In this document: in pieces, positions 48,086 through 60,338 of the stretch | How positions within the stretch are numbered: the first letter of the stretch is position 1 | Layout of the letters: every line of letters starts with the position of its first letter | DNA from: Vitis vinifera | Taxonomy: Eukaryota; Streptophyta; Magnoliopsida; Vitales; Vitaceae | Direction of reading: 5' to 3' | DNA length: 64,000 nt | Assembly (NCBI RefSeq): GCF_030704535.1 | Contig: NC_081821.1 | Span: 4,913,001-4,977,000, forward strand | Made by a program: the position numbers and the translations under genes | Notes under the pieces: model-generated | Database searches by the model: none | What the model saw: only the letters and a program-made list of their open reading frames with translations | Told to the model about the DNA's origin: nothing

Positions 48086-49130
48086 CTGAGAAAGCAAATC
48101 AGAGGGAAGCCTACTCCTTAAAGAAGGTGGGTGATGATAGAAAGAGAAAGAGGGAGAGAGAAAAAAACAGAGACAGATTCTGGCTTCTTCTCTTTAATGG
48201 ATTTGTGGGGGCTTTCATTTATTCTTTGTTTCTAGTCCTTTGTAGAGAAGAGAATCCTGACAAAAGAAACATAAGGTGCCCCACAAACTGTATTAGGAGG
48301 GGAGAATAGGGACAGCCAAGAAGAGAGAGTGAGGTATTTTGAAATGGAGGAAAGGAATCTTAGGAGACAATGTCTTGTGTTATTTCACTTTCTAGTGGGG
48401 TAGGGGGAGTGGGGATTTTCTTGACTGATTCTTTTGACTTGAATCCAAAAGATAGTTTATATATATGCAAAGATGAGAACTAAAGCCACAGGTAAACCAG
48501 AGCCATCACTATTCACTCTAGACAAGCTCACCACACCCTTCTGCATCAATGTCTTCTAGTGGTAACAGTCATCTGGGTTACTTTGCCCCTTATATTGGGT
48601 GTAGAGTCCACATATCACCCACCTGCGATGCTAACACCCCATCATCCTTCATCCTTCATCCTCTATCCTTCATCCTTTTCAACATTGACACTTCAATCAC
48701 CAGTGGGAGACACCAAAAAACATCCCTCATTTGAATGGTCCTACAAAGGGCATCCTAAGTGGAACCCATTGGGAATTTGCTCTTAAGTGAGCACCAATAG
48801 AAGAGATTCAAACACATGGCAAACTGAAGAAGTCCTCCACTATACAATTTTGTTCTCAAGGGTATCTTCCCCTTTCAAAAGAGTAATCATAAAAGTAACA
48901 CCCACATACAAGTGATTACGTATGGAACAGAGGCAATTTTGGACAAACTCAAACTAATTACATTGAGTTACAAGCATAATCCATAGAGAGAATAAAAATA
49001 AACTGCGAGTCCATATAGGTGCCACTACTCTTGCAAGAGCTTTTGTACATAACATAAGGGGGATTAGAAGAATATATGGGATACTCAAGGATGCTTGCCT
49101 ATGGTCCAAAAGAAAATTGAAGTCCTAAAA
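48086..49130. other. 5' region of the DUF617 gene and gap to the DR1 stop
   Basis: The first 100 bp upstream of the start are GA-rich on the plus strand (likely 5' UTR). A TATA-like element lies at 48457-48466. Further right is a (catcctt)n-like tract at about 48640-48680. No gene is seen. Confidence 0.5.
48457..48466 (-). promoter_or_regulatory. Candidate TATA box of the DUF617 gene
   Basis: On the minus strand this reads TATATATAAAC, about 370 bp upstream of the start codon, in front of a GA/CT-rich leader. The position is plausible for a long 5' UTR; there is no other support. Confidence 0.35.
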
Positions 49131-52100
49131 TTAGCTCTCCAAACTTGGGTCAAGTTCTGATTGTTTTTGGATAGAGGCCCCACCATTCATTCTTGCGCGT
49201 GCCTCAGCAAACATCCTCTGCTGCTCTGCCAATGCTTCTTCCTCGGTCATTTCCGCTCCATTGCTCCACTTCCCACCTTTTATGGTGTCCTGTTGGATTG
49301 CATTTCCAAAAGAATTATCAAAGAAATCTTGTGTGCGGTATTTTAAAGGTGCAATCAGAGTTCAGCTACCGGAAACAACAAACAATAGATAGACAAACAC
49401 TCTTGTGCAAGGTCAAACTCATTTATGGGTACAGAGAATGAAGAAGTGAAAAATTACCATAGTTTCAAGCTTGTGTTGTTCATATGCAGCATACACCTCC
49501 TCAATGTACTCCCCAAATCCAAGAACCTGACAGTTAAATCACATGTATAAATCATTATACAATATGTCACACATACTCTAGTGTAAAAACTGAAAAACCC
49601 AAAGATTGTAACTTAAGCCCATAAATACACCCAGTGAACGTATGCATGTATGTTTTTTTTTTTTTTTGATCAGTAAGTAATATGTGTATTGCAAATATGC
49701 CTGTATGTGTACTACACTCATTTCTCTAATTAACACAAAACAACCTATTCCAATGTCTCCAAGAAGTTGTGTCATTTCTTTGGTTCCTAAAAGCATAGAG
49801 AAGTATTTATGAGGCCAAAACATATCATATGCCACATTTTTTGTTCTGTTGGTTCCTGAGGTGTGTGGGTCCATTAATCCCAAAAATTTCATATCTGTAA
49901 AGCCAGAAGCAGGCCTCAAGTGGATAATCTAAAAGTCCACCCCATACATATTAGTTGATCATCCTTCAAATTCTCTCATTAAATTTGCCTTTATGAAAGG
50001 GAGAAAATGATTAGTGCAAAAATCATCTAAAAGTCCTCGTAAATATTAGATGATCATCCTTCAAACTCCCTCTTAATTTTGTTTCTATTAAAGGGAGACA
50101 ATAATTAGTGATATTATTAGCAAACATGGACACACAAGCAGAAGAGTGTCAGATGCATGCATGCAACAGAACTGGCATGATCACAGCTCCTCCATAGAAT
50201 GACTAGCATGAAAATAAGACTAGTCACAAATATAAAGCAACATGGCATGCAATATTGTTTTCTTTGGTATGCACAGGAAGATTTGTACATTGCATGACAC
50301 CTTCTCCTACCCTACCCTCTGCTCTAAACACCCACAGCCCATTGCATTGCTGTCAGATCAACAGGGTCATACAGATGTGAATATTAAATGCATATTTCGT
50401 TTCTCAGGGAACAGAATGTGGTGCTTATGGGCCCATATGGAGGGGAGAGGACACACACAGTTCACACAGCTAAAAATATATGCATATGAGTGCTGGTTGA
50501 AGAATCATAATAGAGTGAAGATAGGGACAAACACATATTTTTTTTTTTTTTGTTAATTTGATATTAGTAAGGACTCAGCTACAAGATTTGTCTTTTTGAG
50601 AGAGCCATGTTGATCATCATTTGTTACAGCCTAGAGGAAAACCCTACCAGAGCCATCTAATGTGATCATAGGAAGCTTAGGAATTATTTAATAGTGGAAG
50701 TGAAAACGGTTTTATTTTTATTGCCTTTTTATTTTAATTTTTGCATCATTTTTTATTATCATAGGTTCTGAAATATGGGAGCATAAAAAACATATCTTTA
50801 ACGTTTTCTAAAAATGACTCCCTTTTCAGCAAATATTCAGTGTTATTGAAAATATGTTGCTAAAAATATTCAGTCTTAACCTGTTTTTGAAAATATGTTT
50901 CTAATTTTTTTTTTTTTAACTATTTTTTCATTTTAAATCATTTTTATTCCCACTCTGAAACAAGCCTTACAATCTCATTTAGACTGTAGGTGTATCATCT
51001 CCTTACGGTTGTAGTCCTTAAGCTCAACTGAGATAAAACTGCACCACACACATCTTATCAACACACCCACACACAAGAACACACTCTTGAACTAAATACT
51101 TATTGATTCATCTACTCTTTCAACAATCTTGCTGGCCACCTCTGTAGTGTTCATACTTCCCAGGAAACATTAGTTAATGATGTTGCACAGTTGAACATTT
51201 CTGGACTTTCAGAATAAATGGATTACTCTTTTGATCATCCACAAGAAAGATACTGAAATGGAGCAAATGTATTAGTGTAATTTTCTAGAATATGATGGCA
51301 ATCATGGGTTACATAGACATATGCACCACATATCAGTAGAAAGAAATCTAGTGAAGACCTACAAGCATATGCATAATCCTACTGATAACAAAATTTCTCA
51401 TTCCCCACTAAAACAGAAGGAACTTACATATCGGTCAGCAAATTGAAGAACTACCTTCCTAACAATTCTAAATAGAGAGGGGGTGGTGGTGGTGTGTTGG
51501 TCAGGTGGATTATTTTTTGGTGTGTAAACTAGCAGTTGAAAGTGAAACAAATATGCTGCAGGAAATATTCATAACAGACAGAAGACCAGCCAGAAAGGGG
51601 CAGAATACACACAACCATACATTCAACAAATGCCAAAACTAAAACATGAGATATTGGATGGGTTAAAAACCTCTAAAGCCTTGAGAACATGCTCAGGTGC
51701 AATGGTTCTTTTTTCTTCTCTGCTACAGACGTCATTGGACTCTGAGGAGATGAGATTAATAAACTCTGCAAGTGCACAGAACAGAGAAAGCAAAGTTCAT
51801 CAATACAGAAAATGTAAGTGCTATAGGCATTTCTTTTTCTCCTCTGTTTGTGCACTTCTTGTATAATTTGTGTTCTTGGGTTGTGGCCCCTATTTCTGTT
51901 AGGTGCTTATTCTAATACAATTATTCTAATTTTCCTTTCAAAAGAAAAAAAAAACATGTTAGTTGCCACATACTAATAATAAAAGCTGGCAAACTATTGC
52001 ACAAGGCCCTAGATTGAATTGTTAATTTCTCAGAGCTTTGTACCAATAATCAGTGTTTGAGTCACTTGAAAAAATTTCAATTTAACCTTTTGAAATTTTG

Positions 52101-55100
52101 GTACTAATATACAACTTAAATGTGAATTTTGGAACCTATTAATATTACAATCTGGTTTGAAACATAAGTAGCCATGAATCAAATGAAACAACAAACAGTG
52201 TCTTCTCTCATAAATGTGGTTTTCTTATAAACGATGATGAAAAAAGCAAACATACATATGAACTCTGCAACTATCTACCTTCCCTTTAATTCTACTGATG
52301 GAGCTGTGGAGGCTTCTAATGGAACTCAATGGAAGCCTTAGGAGGGATGTTGGAAGATTTTGACAAGGGGGAGGGCAAGTGCAGGGCGCCTTTATTTTTA
52401 TTTTTACTTTTTGTTTTAGGATAAGATAATATAATATGTCCATTTAAAGTGCTAAAAGGGGCAAATCCTTGGCCACATGAAGTACACAAAAGACCACCTG
52501 ATCAGCATGGTAAAAAAGATTATTTTACTAATCGCCTTATTCCTTAAGATGATAATACAATACAATAACCTTTTGTGGTGTGTTTAGGGACCAAATAAGA
52601 GTTCTTCGGTGGGTGGGTGGGTGAGTGAGTATGCATGTGTGTGTGGGGTGGGGTGGGTTTGTTACAATCCTAGAATAAATTTGAGGATAAGCAATTGTTG
52701 TCTACTTGTGAAATGGGGATATTGGTTTTTTTTTGGCCTTAAATTTGATCTGCTGGGTGGATTGCCTTCTGCCATCCCATGACAGGTGGCCACTGATGTC
52801 CCCTTCTCAAAGCTATGCCAATTGGTAATTCATTAAGTGCATTGAAAGGAAATTGATATGATAGAAGATAAGAATGAATCTGCATCAGGAGGCAGGCTTG
52901 CTCTGGTTGGTACCCTTCTAACACATGTTATGTTGGCTTCACTAACCTGGCTTAGTAGCTTTCCAAATTAGAAGAAGTTTTGGAGTGACCAGAAGAGGAG
53001 TACACAAATTTGTAAATTATGACTTAAGGGTCTGAGAAAAGGAAATCATTGTAGAGGAGAGCTCTGCTGTGAAAGCACTAATTTGGTTCAGAAGTGTGGT
53101 TCTCTGAAGAGTGGGAAGGTCTGGTTCTCAAGTGGGATTATGAGTGGCTTGGAAGTGTTCTTGGGGTGGGAATTTTCTTCTGCCAGAGAAAGATTACTTC
53201 TGTAGGCTACACTGCTTTTTAAGGTTAAAAGTTGCTAAAGTATAGCTTTAACATCTAAATTAGTCCCTACACGCCTTCCTGAACTAAGCTTGGTGCTGGT
53301 TGGGCTTGGGCTTAGATCAAATGGAAAAGAAAAAGACTTAAAACAAGCTTGAGCAAAATTCAACTAAACTGATAAAAGAGCTTGAACAAACTGCACGCAG
53401 GTCAAACTCTAGCTATTCACATGGCACCTTGGTCTTTATCATTCCTAACCTTAAGGTTTTCATTGATGAGATTTAGTCACTTTTGGTCCAGATTTTGATT
53501 AAACATTTTGTGTTCTGTAATGATATTGTCCTTTTTATTTCAGAAAATTGAAGTCTACAAAGCCTTAATCTCAAACTAACATTGATGAGAGGAAGGGGAA
53601 AACATTGGTTCATAACCCTTAGAGACTGAGGACTCTTTTGGTCACTTTGGGTCCATATTTCGAAGAAGCACTTTGTGTTCTGTAATGATATTTTCCTTTT
53701 AATTTCAGAAAATTAAAGTATACAAAGCCTTAATCTCAAACTGCGAAAATCACAACCTTTGAGTATACCAAAAAACTCAACAAAAATACATACCCAGGAC
53801 CTAACCTTCCACATTATCCCAAAGATTAGTGCTGTCTACCTAAATATCCTTCAAGTTTACAATTGACAGTTTCAAAAGCACAAGAGATCAGTGTTGTCAA
53901 AAGCAAAAGGTGATATCAAAGCAATAAGACTCCTTTTAGTCTAAGGCGAAAGGCGAAAAACAAGGCGATAGCCTAACTATAGTAAGGCGATAAAAACTAT
54001 ACATATATTTACCTATTCGATATTTAACTAATATAAGTGTTGTCTTCAACAATCAACACTATTAATTTTTCATCACTCATGATGTCTTATAAATTAACAA
54101 AATAGTAATAATTATTGAAAGTGTTAAATATTGTACCCCATATTATAAAAAACATCATATTGTTTAAAGATATTTATCCTATCTAAATGTATATTCTAAT
54201 TTTTCAAACATTTAAAAAGCAAAATAAAACACAAAATAAGAGATCGAACATTTTAGAGAAGGTTTAGGTATCATCATCATAGTCATTATTGAAATTAAAA
54301 TTGTCATTACTTCCATCAAGACTAGATTGATAACCCTCCATCTTATTATCTCTATGATTGATAATATAAAATTTTATCTTATACTTTGTTTAATCCAATA
54401 TTAGATTGAATGAACTTATAATCTAAGTATGTTTAATCTTAATTCATGGTCAAAGGCGGCTTAATTCATGGTCAAAGGCGGCCTCTATGCCTTGTGCCTT
54501 ATCCCAAGGTGATTGCCTAGGCGTTGCCTCTTTGAAGTTGCCTTGCCTAGGTCTTGAAAAGGTGACTTTTATCTACCCTGCCTGGCCTGATGGCCTAGGT
54601 GACCTAAGCAATCACCTTTGATAACACTGCAAGAGATTCTTCTGTTACTTCCCTTCCAATGTACCCGGTCAGTCTTGATTCCAACTTTAATCCACCAACC
54701 AAGAATCAAGTCATCAGCTGAGCAAGGAACTTTTAAACTTAACTTTAAGGCTCACATTGTTTCAATAGGAATTCTTCCCTATTTCTATCAATATAAAAAA
54801 CATTGATGGAACTTAGACCTTAATGCAATTTTTTTCTCCCAAAAAAATTGCCAAAAAAAAAAAGGTCAGAGCAAATCCAACATATGTATCAAACCATGTA
54901 CCCAAGGATGAATAACTACAGTCATATATGCCCCTAGAAATTCTTCTAGAATGTGGCCCTAATATATTGGGCATATAGATGGGGCAATCATAGTTTTTCA
55001 AGAATCATAGCAGTGACTGTTCCTGGTGTCTTCTCTTGCATTGCATATAAAGAGGGAGCAGAGTTATCAAAGAAAAATATTTAAATAAATTGCAACCAAA

Positions 55101-57035
55101 CTAACAAACACCAACTATTATGGACAAAAACATTCAGTAATATGAAAACCAATAGGTAAAAAGTTGATATACATAAAGGATTTCCATTCTTATCTACTCA
55201 CCTACACAACATTCAATCAGAAGGTCTTGAGCATCTCTTGCAACACGTACATCTGGGGGCAACATCTCCTTGATAATTTTTGTCATAGTAGCTGAAGAGA
55301 AATCAGAATTTGCATAAGCAATCAAATAAACTAATTTAAGTGGTATAACATCAAACTAAATAAGTGCCAAACCAGGTAATGACTAAATGAATCAAAACAC
55401 ATGCATAGATTAATAGTTCATTTCTGGTCACAACATGGGAGAACATGGTGCAACTTCTTAACATAGTTTCTCAAGATAGCCTCGTCTTTCAACATTTCGT
55501 TATAGAATAAGACGATTCTTGAGTCTGGTGCCTAAAATAATAAGATGATACTATAACGTAAGAGTCTGTGTACTGCTAATAATTCCTGACTGCTTGACTA
55601 GATATTACATCAACTAAATGGCAATATAATACCAATTCCACCAAGGGATGAAAGGAAAACTATCTAGTCAAAGAAAATCAGTTACAATTAACTGCTATTC
55701 CTGGTCCAGCAGTGTTTTTTGTTTTTTTTTTTTTTTTTAATCTGTAAATTTTTTTGTCCCCATTGGGACTTGAATGTGGAACCTTCCACAAACCCTCCCC
55801 AAACCTTTACCACTTGAGCTAGGCCTCAACGGCTATTTCTAGTCCAACAATGTTGTCTCTAATCTTCCACATAATTTACCCATGCTAAGCTCCCTCTCCA
55901 ACCCAGGAAATCACAATGGCAGAGTTGCCCTCCATCACACAGCCTCAAACCCCTACCTCCCAAAACGTCCAACAAGACTTGGTTTGGCCTTAATAGAAAA
56001 TGCTTCTCCAATGCAATTTTACATACAATATCAACTGGTTATGCCATTAGCTGTTCATTGTATACTTCTTGTATGCTTTCAAACGCCTTATGGCCCCCCC
56101 TTTCCTTTAATATTCTCTTTTGTTTTACCTATCCAAAAAAAGGAAATCAACATTGTGGCAATCTTCATCCCCATTCCAACCCATACAACTCCAATTGTTG
56201 TGGCATCTCTTCCTTACAGAATATTCTAATTCTTTGATTACACTCTTTCCAAATGCACCAAAATAAACATAAGGAACCATGCACCAATCCTTCCTTTGTC
56301 TTTTCTTCATCCCCTTTGTCTTCCACACTACAAGAAGGTTTTTCGTGCAAGAGATCATCATTAACATAAAGCTTCCAAGGTTTTTCACTGTGCAAGGGAT
56401 TGTCATTGACATAAAGCTTCCAACTCTAAAAAAAAGGAATATCTCCAATAATGAATGGCCAGTTCATCCATAAACCTTAATAACCACTTCTAGAACTTTT
56501 CAAACATTGAGTCTGATGAAATTAAATTTGTAAATACACTAAAGTTGTAATTTTCCCACTTAGGCATCCACCTATACCACTAACTTAAAAAAAAAAAAAA
56601 TTAATTTAATTTTTTCACAGGGTATTTCATCGGATTCAGTCCTCGATTCATCCAATTCAGTTGACAAATATATTAAATGAAAATTGGCAACAATTTATTA
56701 AGCACTGACTGGTGAAATTTAGTTAATTTAACTGGAAAATCAATCAATTTAGCAAAAAAAAAAAATCACTGTTTCAATTTTACTACAATTTTTTTTTAAC
56801 ATCTTATAATTATTGCATAAAATTGAAGCGATTAACCCATCGAATTTCACAAAAAGATGAACCCTTTAACCCAGAAAATCAGAAAACACGAAACGTAAAC
56901 AAGAAAAAGAATTTTCCATCATATTCCTCAAAATTAACCAAAAAAATGAAAACAAGAAATTAGAAAAAGAAAAAACAAACCTTTTGGCAGAGAAGCATCC
57001 TCTTTGGACTTCCCGACTATATCCATAGGTTCCAT
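49131..57035 (-). CDS. DR1: DR1 (negative cofactor 2 beta, NF-YB13-like) histone-fold protein
   Basis: This is the NC2-beta/Dr1 subunit, which pairs with NC2-alpha (DRAP1) through a histone fold, binds TBP on promoter DNA and represses or redirects RNA polymerase II initiation. Exons are 57035-56981, 55291-55202, 51765-51671, 49526-49458 and 49289-49131, giving 155 residues. All junctions keep frame. The protein starts MEPMDIVGKSKEDASLPK. The histone fold contains TMTKIIKEMLPPDVRVARDA, LLIECCVEFINLISSESNDV and APEHVLKALEVLGFGEYIEE. A Glu/Gln/Ala-rich C-terminal helix follows (MTEEEALAEQQRMFAEARAR). The length matches plant Dr1 (about 155-160). Only 468 coding bases are spread over 7.9 kb, because the introns (1.7, 3.4 and 2.1 kb) hold a SINE, a hAT MITE and LINE tails. 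Site II motifs lie upstream at 57600-57635. Confidence 0.93.
49654..49695 (-). mobile_element. Ultra-short LINE-tail insertion in DR1 intron 3
   Basis: A 42-bp segment is made of poly-T followed by gatcagtaagtaa, the minus-strand image of an L1 tail. It is flanked by tatgcatgtatgt (49641-49653) and tatgcctgtatgt (49696-49708), a 12/13 target duplication. It is probably the very 3' end of a LINE copied by target-primed reverse transcription. Confidence 0.6.
53461..53742. repeat. Two diverged ~115-bp direct copies in DR1 intron 2
   Basis: The block cactttgtgttctgtaatga…tttcagaaaatt…tacaaagccttaatctcaaa occurs at about 53470-53580 and 53640-53742, separated by about 60 bp. The copies are non-coding and well conserved. 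Confidence 0.8.
53889..54629. mobile_element. Non-autonomous hAT-type element (MITE) in DR1 intron 2
   Basis: The terminal inverted repeats are CAGTGTTGTCAAAAGC at the left and CAGTGTTATCAAAGGTGAT (inverse of the right end). An 8-bp target duplication CAAGAGAT lies on both sides (53881-53888 and 54630-54637). The 741-bp core has no transposase frame and has subterminal aaggcg/cgcctt words on both arms, plus a short duplication of tcatggtcaaaggcggc near 54445-54482. An 8-bp duplication with CA..TG ends is diagnostic of hAT elements. Confidence 0.85.
55717..55831 (-). mobile_element. tRNA-derived SINE in DR1 intron 1
   Basis: Read on the minus strand, the element starts GCCGTTGAGGCC and carries an A-box-like TAGCTCAAGTGG and a B-box-like ATTCAAGTCCC about 40 bp later. 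It ends in a poly-A run (poly-T at about 55722-55738 on plus). Imperfect direct repeats of 23 bp (19/23 identical, starting gctattYctRgtcca) flank it at 55694-55716 and 55832-55854. Together these features fit a tRNA-derived SINE of about 115 bp. Confidence 0.75.
56040..56145 (+). mobile_element. LINE 3'-end fragment in DR1 intron 1
   Basis: The stretch cattgtatacttcttgtatg…cgccttatggcc…ttttacctatccaaaaaaa looks like the 3' UTR and tail of the L1 elements seen elsewhere in the window. No coding part remains. Confidence 0.45.
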
Positions 57036-57595
57036 TCTAACACCTTGAAACCAAAAACATAAATCAATAAATACGTATAGTTAAACAAAAATTAATTAAA
57101 AAAATATAAATAGAAGAGACAATGCAGATCTAAGTATCTAACCCTAATCGATACAGAATAGGAATTTGCGATTCGACTCACCGAATCACCGTGTTGAAAT
57201 CAACGGAGGAGAACGATTGATGACGAGTCAACGGACTGGAGATGGGAGTTGTTGCACAGAAATCGGATGAAGCGGAGGAGACATGGTGTAGTTGATATAC
57301 AAAGGCGACGAGTCGTCGCAGGATAAGAGGCTGAGTTCGTTTGCAGGCGATTGTGGGAAACGATCCCTCAAGCGCGTCGAATCCTTTCTTTTTTCCCACG
57401 CGCTGTAGGGCGCGTTTAAAGTGGCGTTCCCATGTGGGACTAGGAGTTGTGGTTCAAGCGTGCTGCGAACTTTCAGAAGAGCGCGTGGATAAGTATTGAT
57501 ATTCTTTTCCATTTTTCCATAATACAATTTTGTTTCTCGATGTTGGATCTGATGAACTTGCCAATGAGAGAGGGCGATGTGATAAAGCCGTAAAG

Positions 57596-57638
57596 GGCTC
57601 TCATGGGCCCAATTCTTATGGGCCCGGGCCCGGTCCGA
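57596..57638 (-). promoter_or_regulatory. Site II (TGGGCC) cluster upstream of DR1
   Basis: Three GGGCCC palindromes (catgggcccaattc, tatgggcccgggcccgg) occur within about 40 bp, roughly 570 bp upstream of the DR1 start. TGGGCC/T site II elements are bound by TCP factors and are common in plant housekeeping promoters. Confidence 0.5.
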
Positions 57639-58061
57639 AAAGAGCATTCCATTTGTTTTCGAATATGGCCCCCTTTTGGCATTTAAAGAAAAAATAGTCA
57701 TATTTGTGGAAACTAAAGTTATAAAAAAGGAAACCTATTTGTATTGGGTAGAAGTCAAAAGCATTCAAAAAAAAAAAACTCAATATTAAAGCTTTTGGAC
57801 ATGGATAATTTTATTAAAAATGCCTATAACTTAAAAAGAATTTAATATGAAAAGTAACCACTATTTTGATTTATGTACAAAGTTATTTTATGTTTAATGA
57901 AAATTTAAATATTAATGTTATGGTGTTGATGTTGAATTTTGTAGGCTCGACTTATCCATCCCTACCATATGTTCCAATATGATAAGTAGGATCATAAGTA
58001 ACATGTTGTCATATGTATCATCTGATACTTTGCTTACATGATTGTACATGTCTTGAATAAG

Positions 58062-58694
58062 AGTGTAACTTGAACATTTAACTTGACTCAACTTGAATCC
58101 AACGGGATGTTTGCATAAGTTTAGATAATTATTTTTAATACTTGGATTAGACTTGGGTTAAGTTTTTCAAACCAAGCTTAATTTGGATCGGATCTGGCCA
58201 AAATTTGGATAACCCAAACCTAATCCAAGCTTGAATTACTTTTTTTAAAAAATATTTATAATGTATGTTATCTTATATAATAATACTCATTTTCTTTTAA
58301 AATTTCTAAAGAAAAAATATCAAACTATAATTACATCATATAAGTTTTCATTTTTTTTAAAAAAAAATACATAAATTTATTTTATTATCTTGAAATTTTG
58401 GCTCATTTGCTAGAGATATATTAAGAAAAAGTTTGAAAAAATATTGTTGATAAATTTTGAATTATACAACCTAAACAACTTGACTAACATGAATTTAACC
58501 TGAGTTCAATAAAATAAGGTCAGATTAAGCTTAAGTCGAATACTTTAGGTTAAAGGTTGAGTTGTATTGGGCTTGGGTAATTATTTACTTCTTATCTAGT
58601 TGAATTCGTGTTAGAATAGTGTTGATTGTTGCTTAATTCAGGTTGGACATGAGTTAGCTATCAATCTAACCTAGCCCAACCAAGTTGCAACCCT
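58062..58694. repeat. Repeat candidate with weak terminal inverse similarity
   Basis: The left end (agagtgtaacttgaac) and the inverse of the right end (agggttgcaacttgg) are similar. The interior repeats words like aacttgactcaactt and aacccaaacctaatcc. No target duplication was verified, and it is non-coding. Confidence 0.3.
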
Positions 58695-60338
58695 AGTCCC
58701 TCATTGTTGCATAAGTGCATCGATGCAACTGATGTTAGGTTGGAATGCATGCTTACAATAGTGCCAACCCTACCTTAATAGATACTTGCTTATAATGGAT
58801 CATCATTCTGTTAATTATCTGAATAAAAAGATAAGGGTGACCTTTTCAAGCTCATTAAGGTGGTCTCACAAGATTGGTCAACCTAGATTCCCAAAAATAT
58901 TGGTAACAACTGGATCCCTTATAGAAGGTAGGTGATAGCCAACTCTCCCATGAGGTAGCATTGATTTTACCCTTGTATGGGTGGTGTTGACACACATCTC
59001 TCTCATTTCATGAAGGGTGAGGGATGCCTTCAAATCTATATCACCCTATAGCCTCTCTACTTAGTCTTCACACTCCCTTGAAAACTTTTCACATAGGACA
59101 AGGCATCCTGATGCCATTAAGTCTACTCGAGTTGGGAGAATGGCTTATAAGCTCTTACTTGGACCTTGTGCATCTCGGTGGTGGGTGAACTTGGCCTTCC
59201 CTCTATTGAGTTCTTAGGATATACTCATGACATTGTTTTGATGAATGGAGGTGGAGGTTTGTCAAGACAAAGGTAGATTATAGATGCATCAAATTTGTTT
59301 TGACCAAATTAAGGGGAGATGGGCATATCGCTTCTAAGGCACCTATTGTCATCCAATGCCATGACTTACCATGAGCATAAGGATATTGGTGCAAGAGCTC
59401 TCTTGTTGATATGAGTATGTGAAAGTTTCTAATTAATTGGATGGACAACTTCAAGCTTGGGTCTCTATAACCTTGGCCTATTCAAAGGGTTCAAAGATTC
59501 ATTTGTAAAGAATATATATATAAGAGGATTATAATTGCTCATAGTTTAAAATCCCTAAGAGCTCAACATCAAGAGTCCTTGTAAAGTGCTACTTTATTCT
59601 CTACTTCCAATTAAGGACTTTTGTCACTCACTCTCCCTTACTATCCTCTAGTGCATTTTTCTCTCCCTCGAGTCTAAACATCTCATTGTCCTTATGTCTC
59701 ACCTCCAATTGTACTAGCTACCAACAACCCACAAGAAACATATCTTTTAAAAATTATTACTTTTGTGTTGAAACCATTTGGAAATATAAATTTCTTAGTA
59801 ATTAATCATAGACTGGATGATCCAAATTAAATTGTTTATTAGAATAAATATAAGAAGTTTAATTAAGAACATTGTAAAATTTTTTGAAATTTTCTATTTG
59901 TTACACAAAAAACTCTTAATTAATTGACTAAGACTTTCCAAACTCTAATTCCTTTCTCTATAATTTTTTTTTTTTACTTCATAGCTAAATTAAATAAAAA
60001 ATCTCAAGATTACTCCCTTACCATCCCTAGGTTTGATTGATAGACCTGGTCTTTAAATGATCCACAAAATTAACTTTAGGTAGATGTGAATTAAATTTGC
60101 ATGATGCTATATATGGTGGCTAACTTTAAAATGATCAGATTAATAGAGGCTCCTAATAATTCTATCACATCAAAATCTCCTTACCTTACATATTGGAAAC
60201 CAAATTGATGGAAGAAAAGGTTCATAAATGCAGCTAAGACATAGTTCAGTAGCCTTAATGTATTACAACACAAGAGAAACATAAGCATATATCTAAATCT
60301 TTCCTATCATAATGTCTGAATTTAAGCAAAATCGTTGA

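Larger units (their letters stand above)
57036..60338. other. DR1 upstream region and intergenic DNA to the WAK-like gene
   Basis: The first 600 bp hold the DR1 5' UTR and promoter, including the site II cluster. From about 57.7 kb the DNA is AT-rich. A repeat candidate with weak inverted ends lies at about 58.06-58.69 kb. From 58.8 to 59.7 kb the sequence is less AT-rich but has no frame or domain I can recognise. The WAK-like 3' UTR lies just left of 60339. Confidence 0.5.

Noticed and set aside
57228-57701. 157-codon minus-strand frame upstream of DR1
   Set aside because: It lies over the DR1 promoter and site II palindromes, has no recognisable domain, and DR1 itself starts downstream at 57035.
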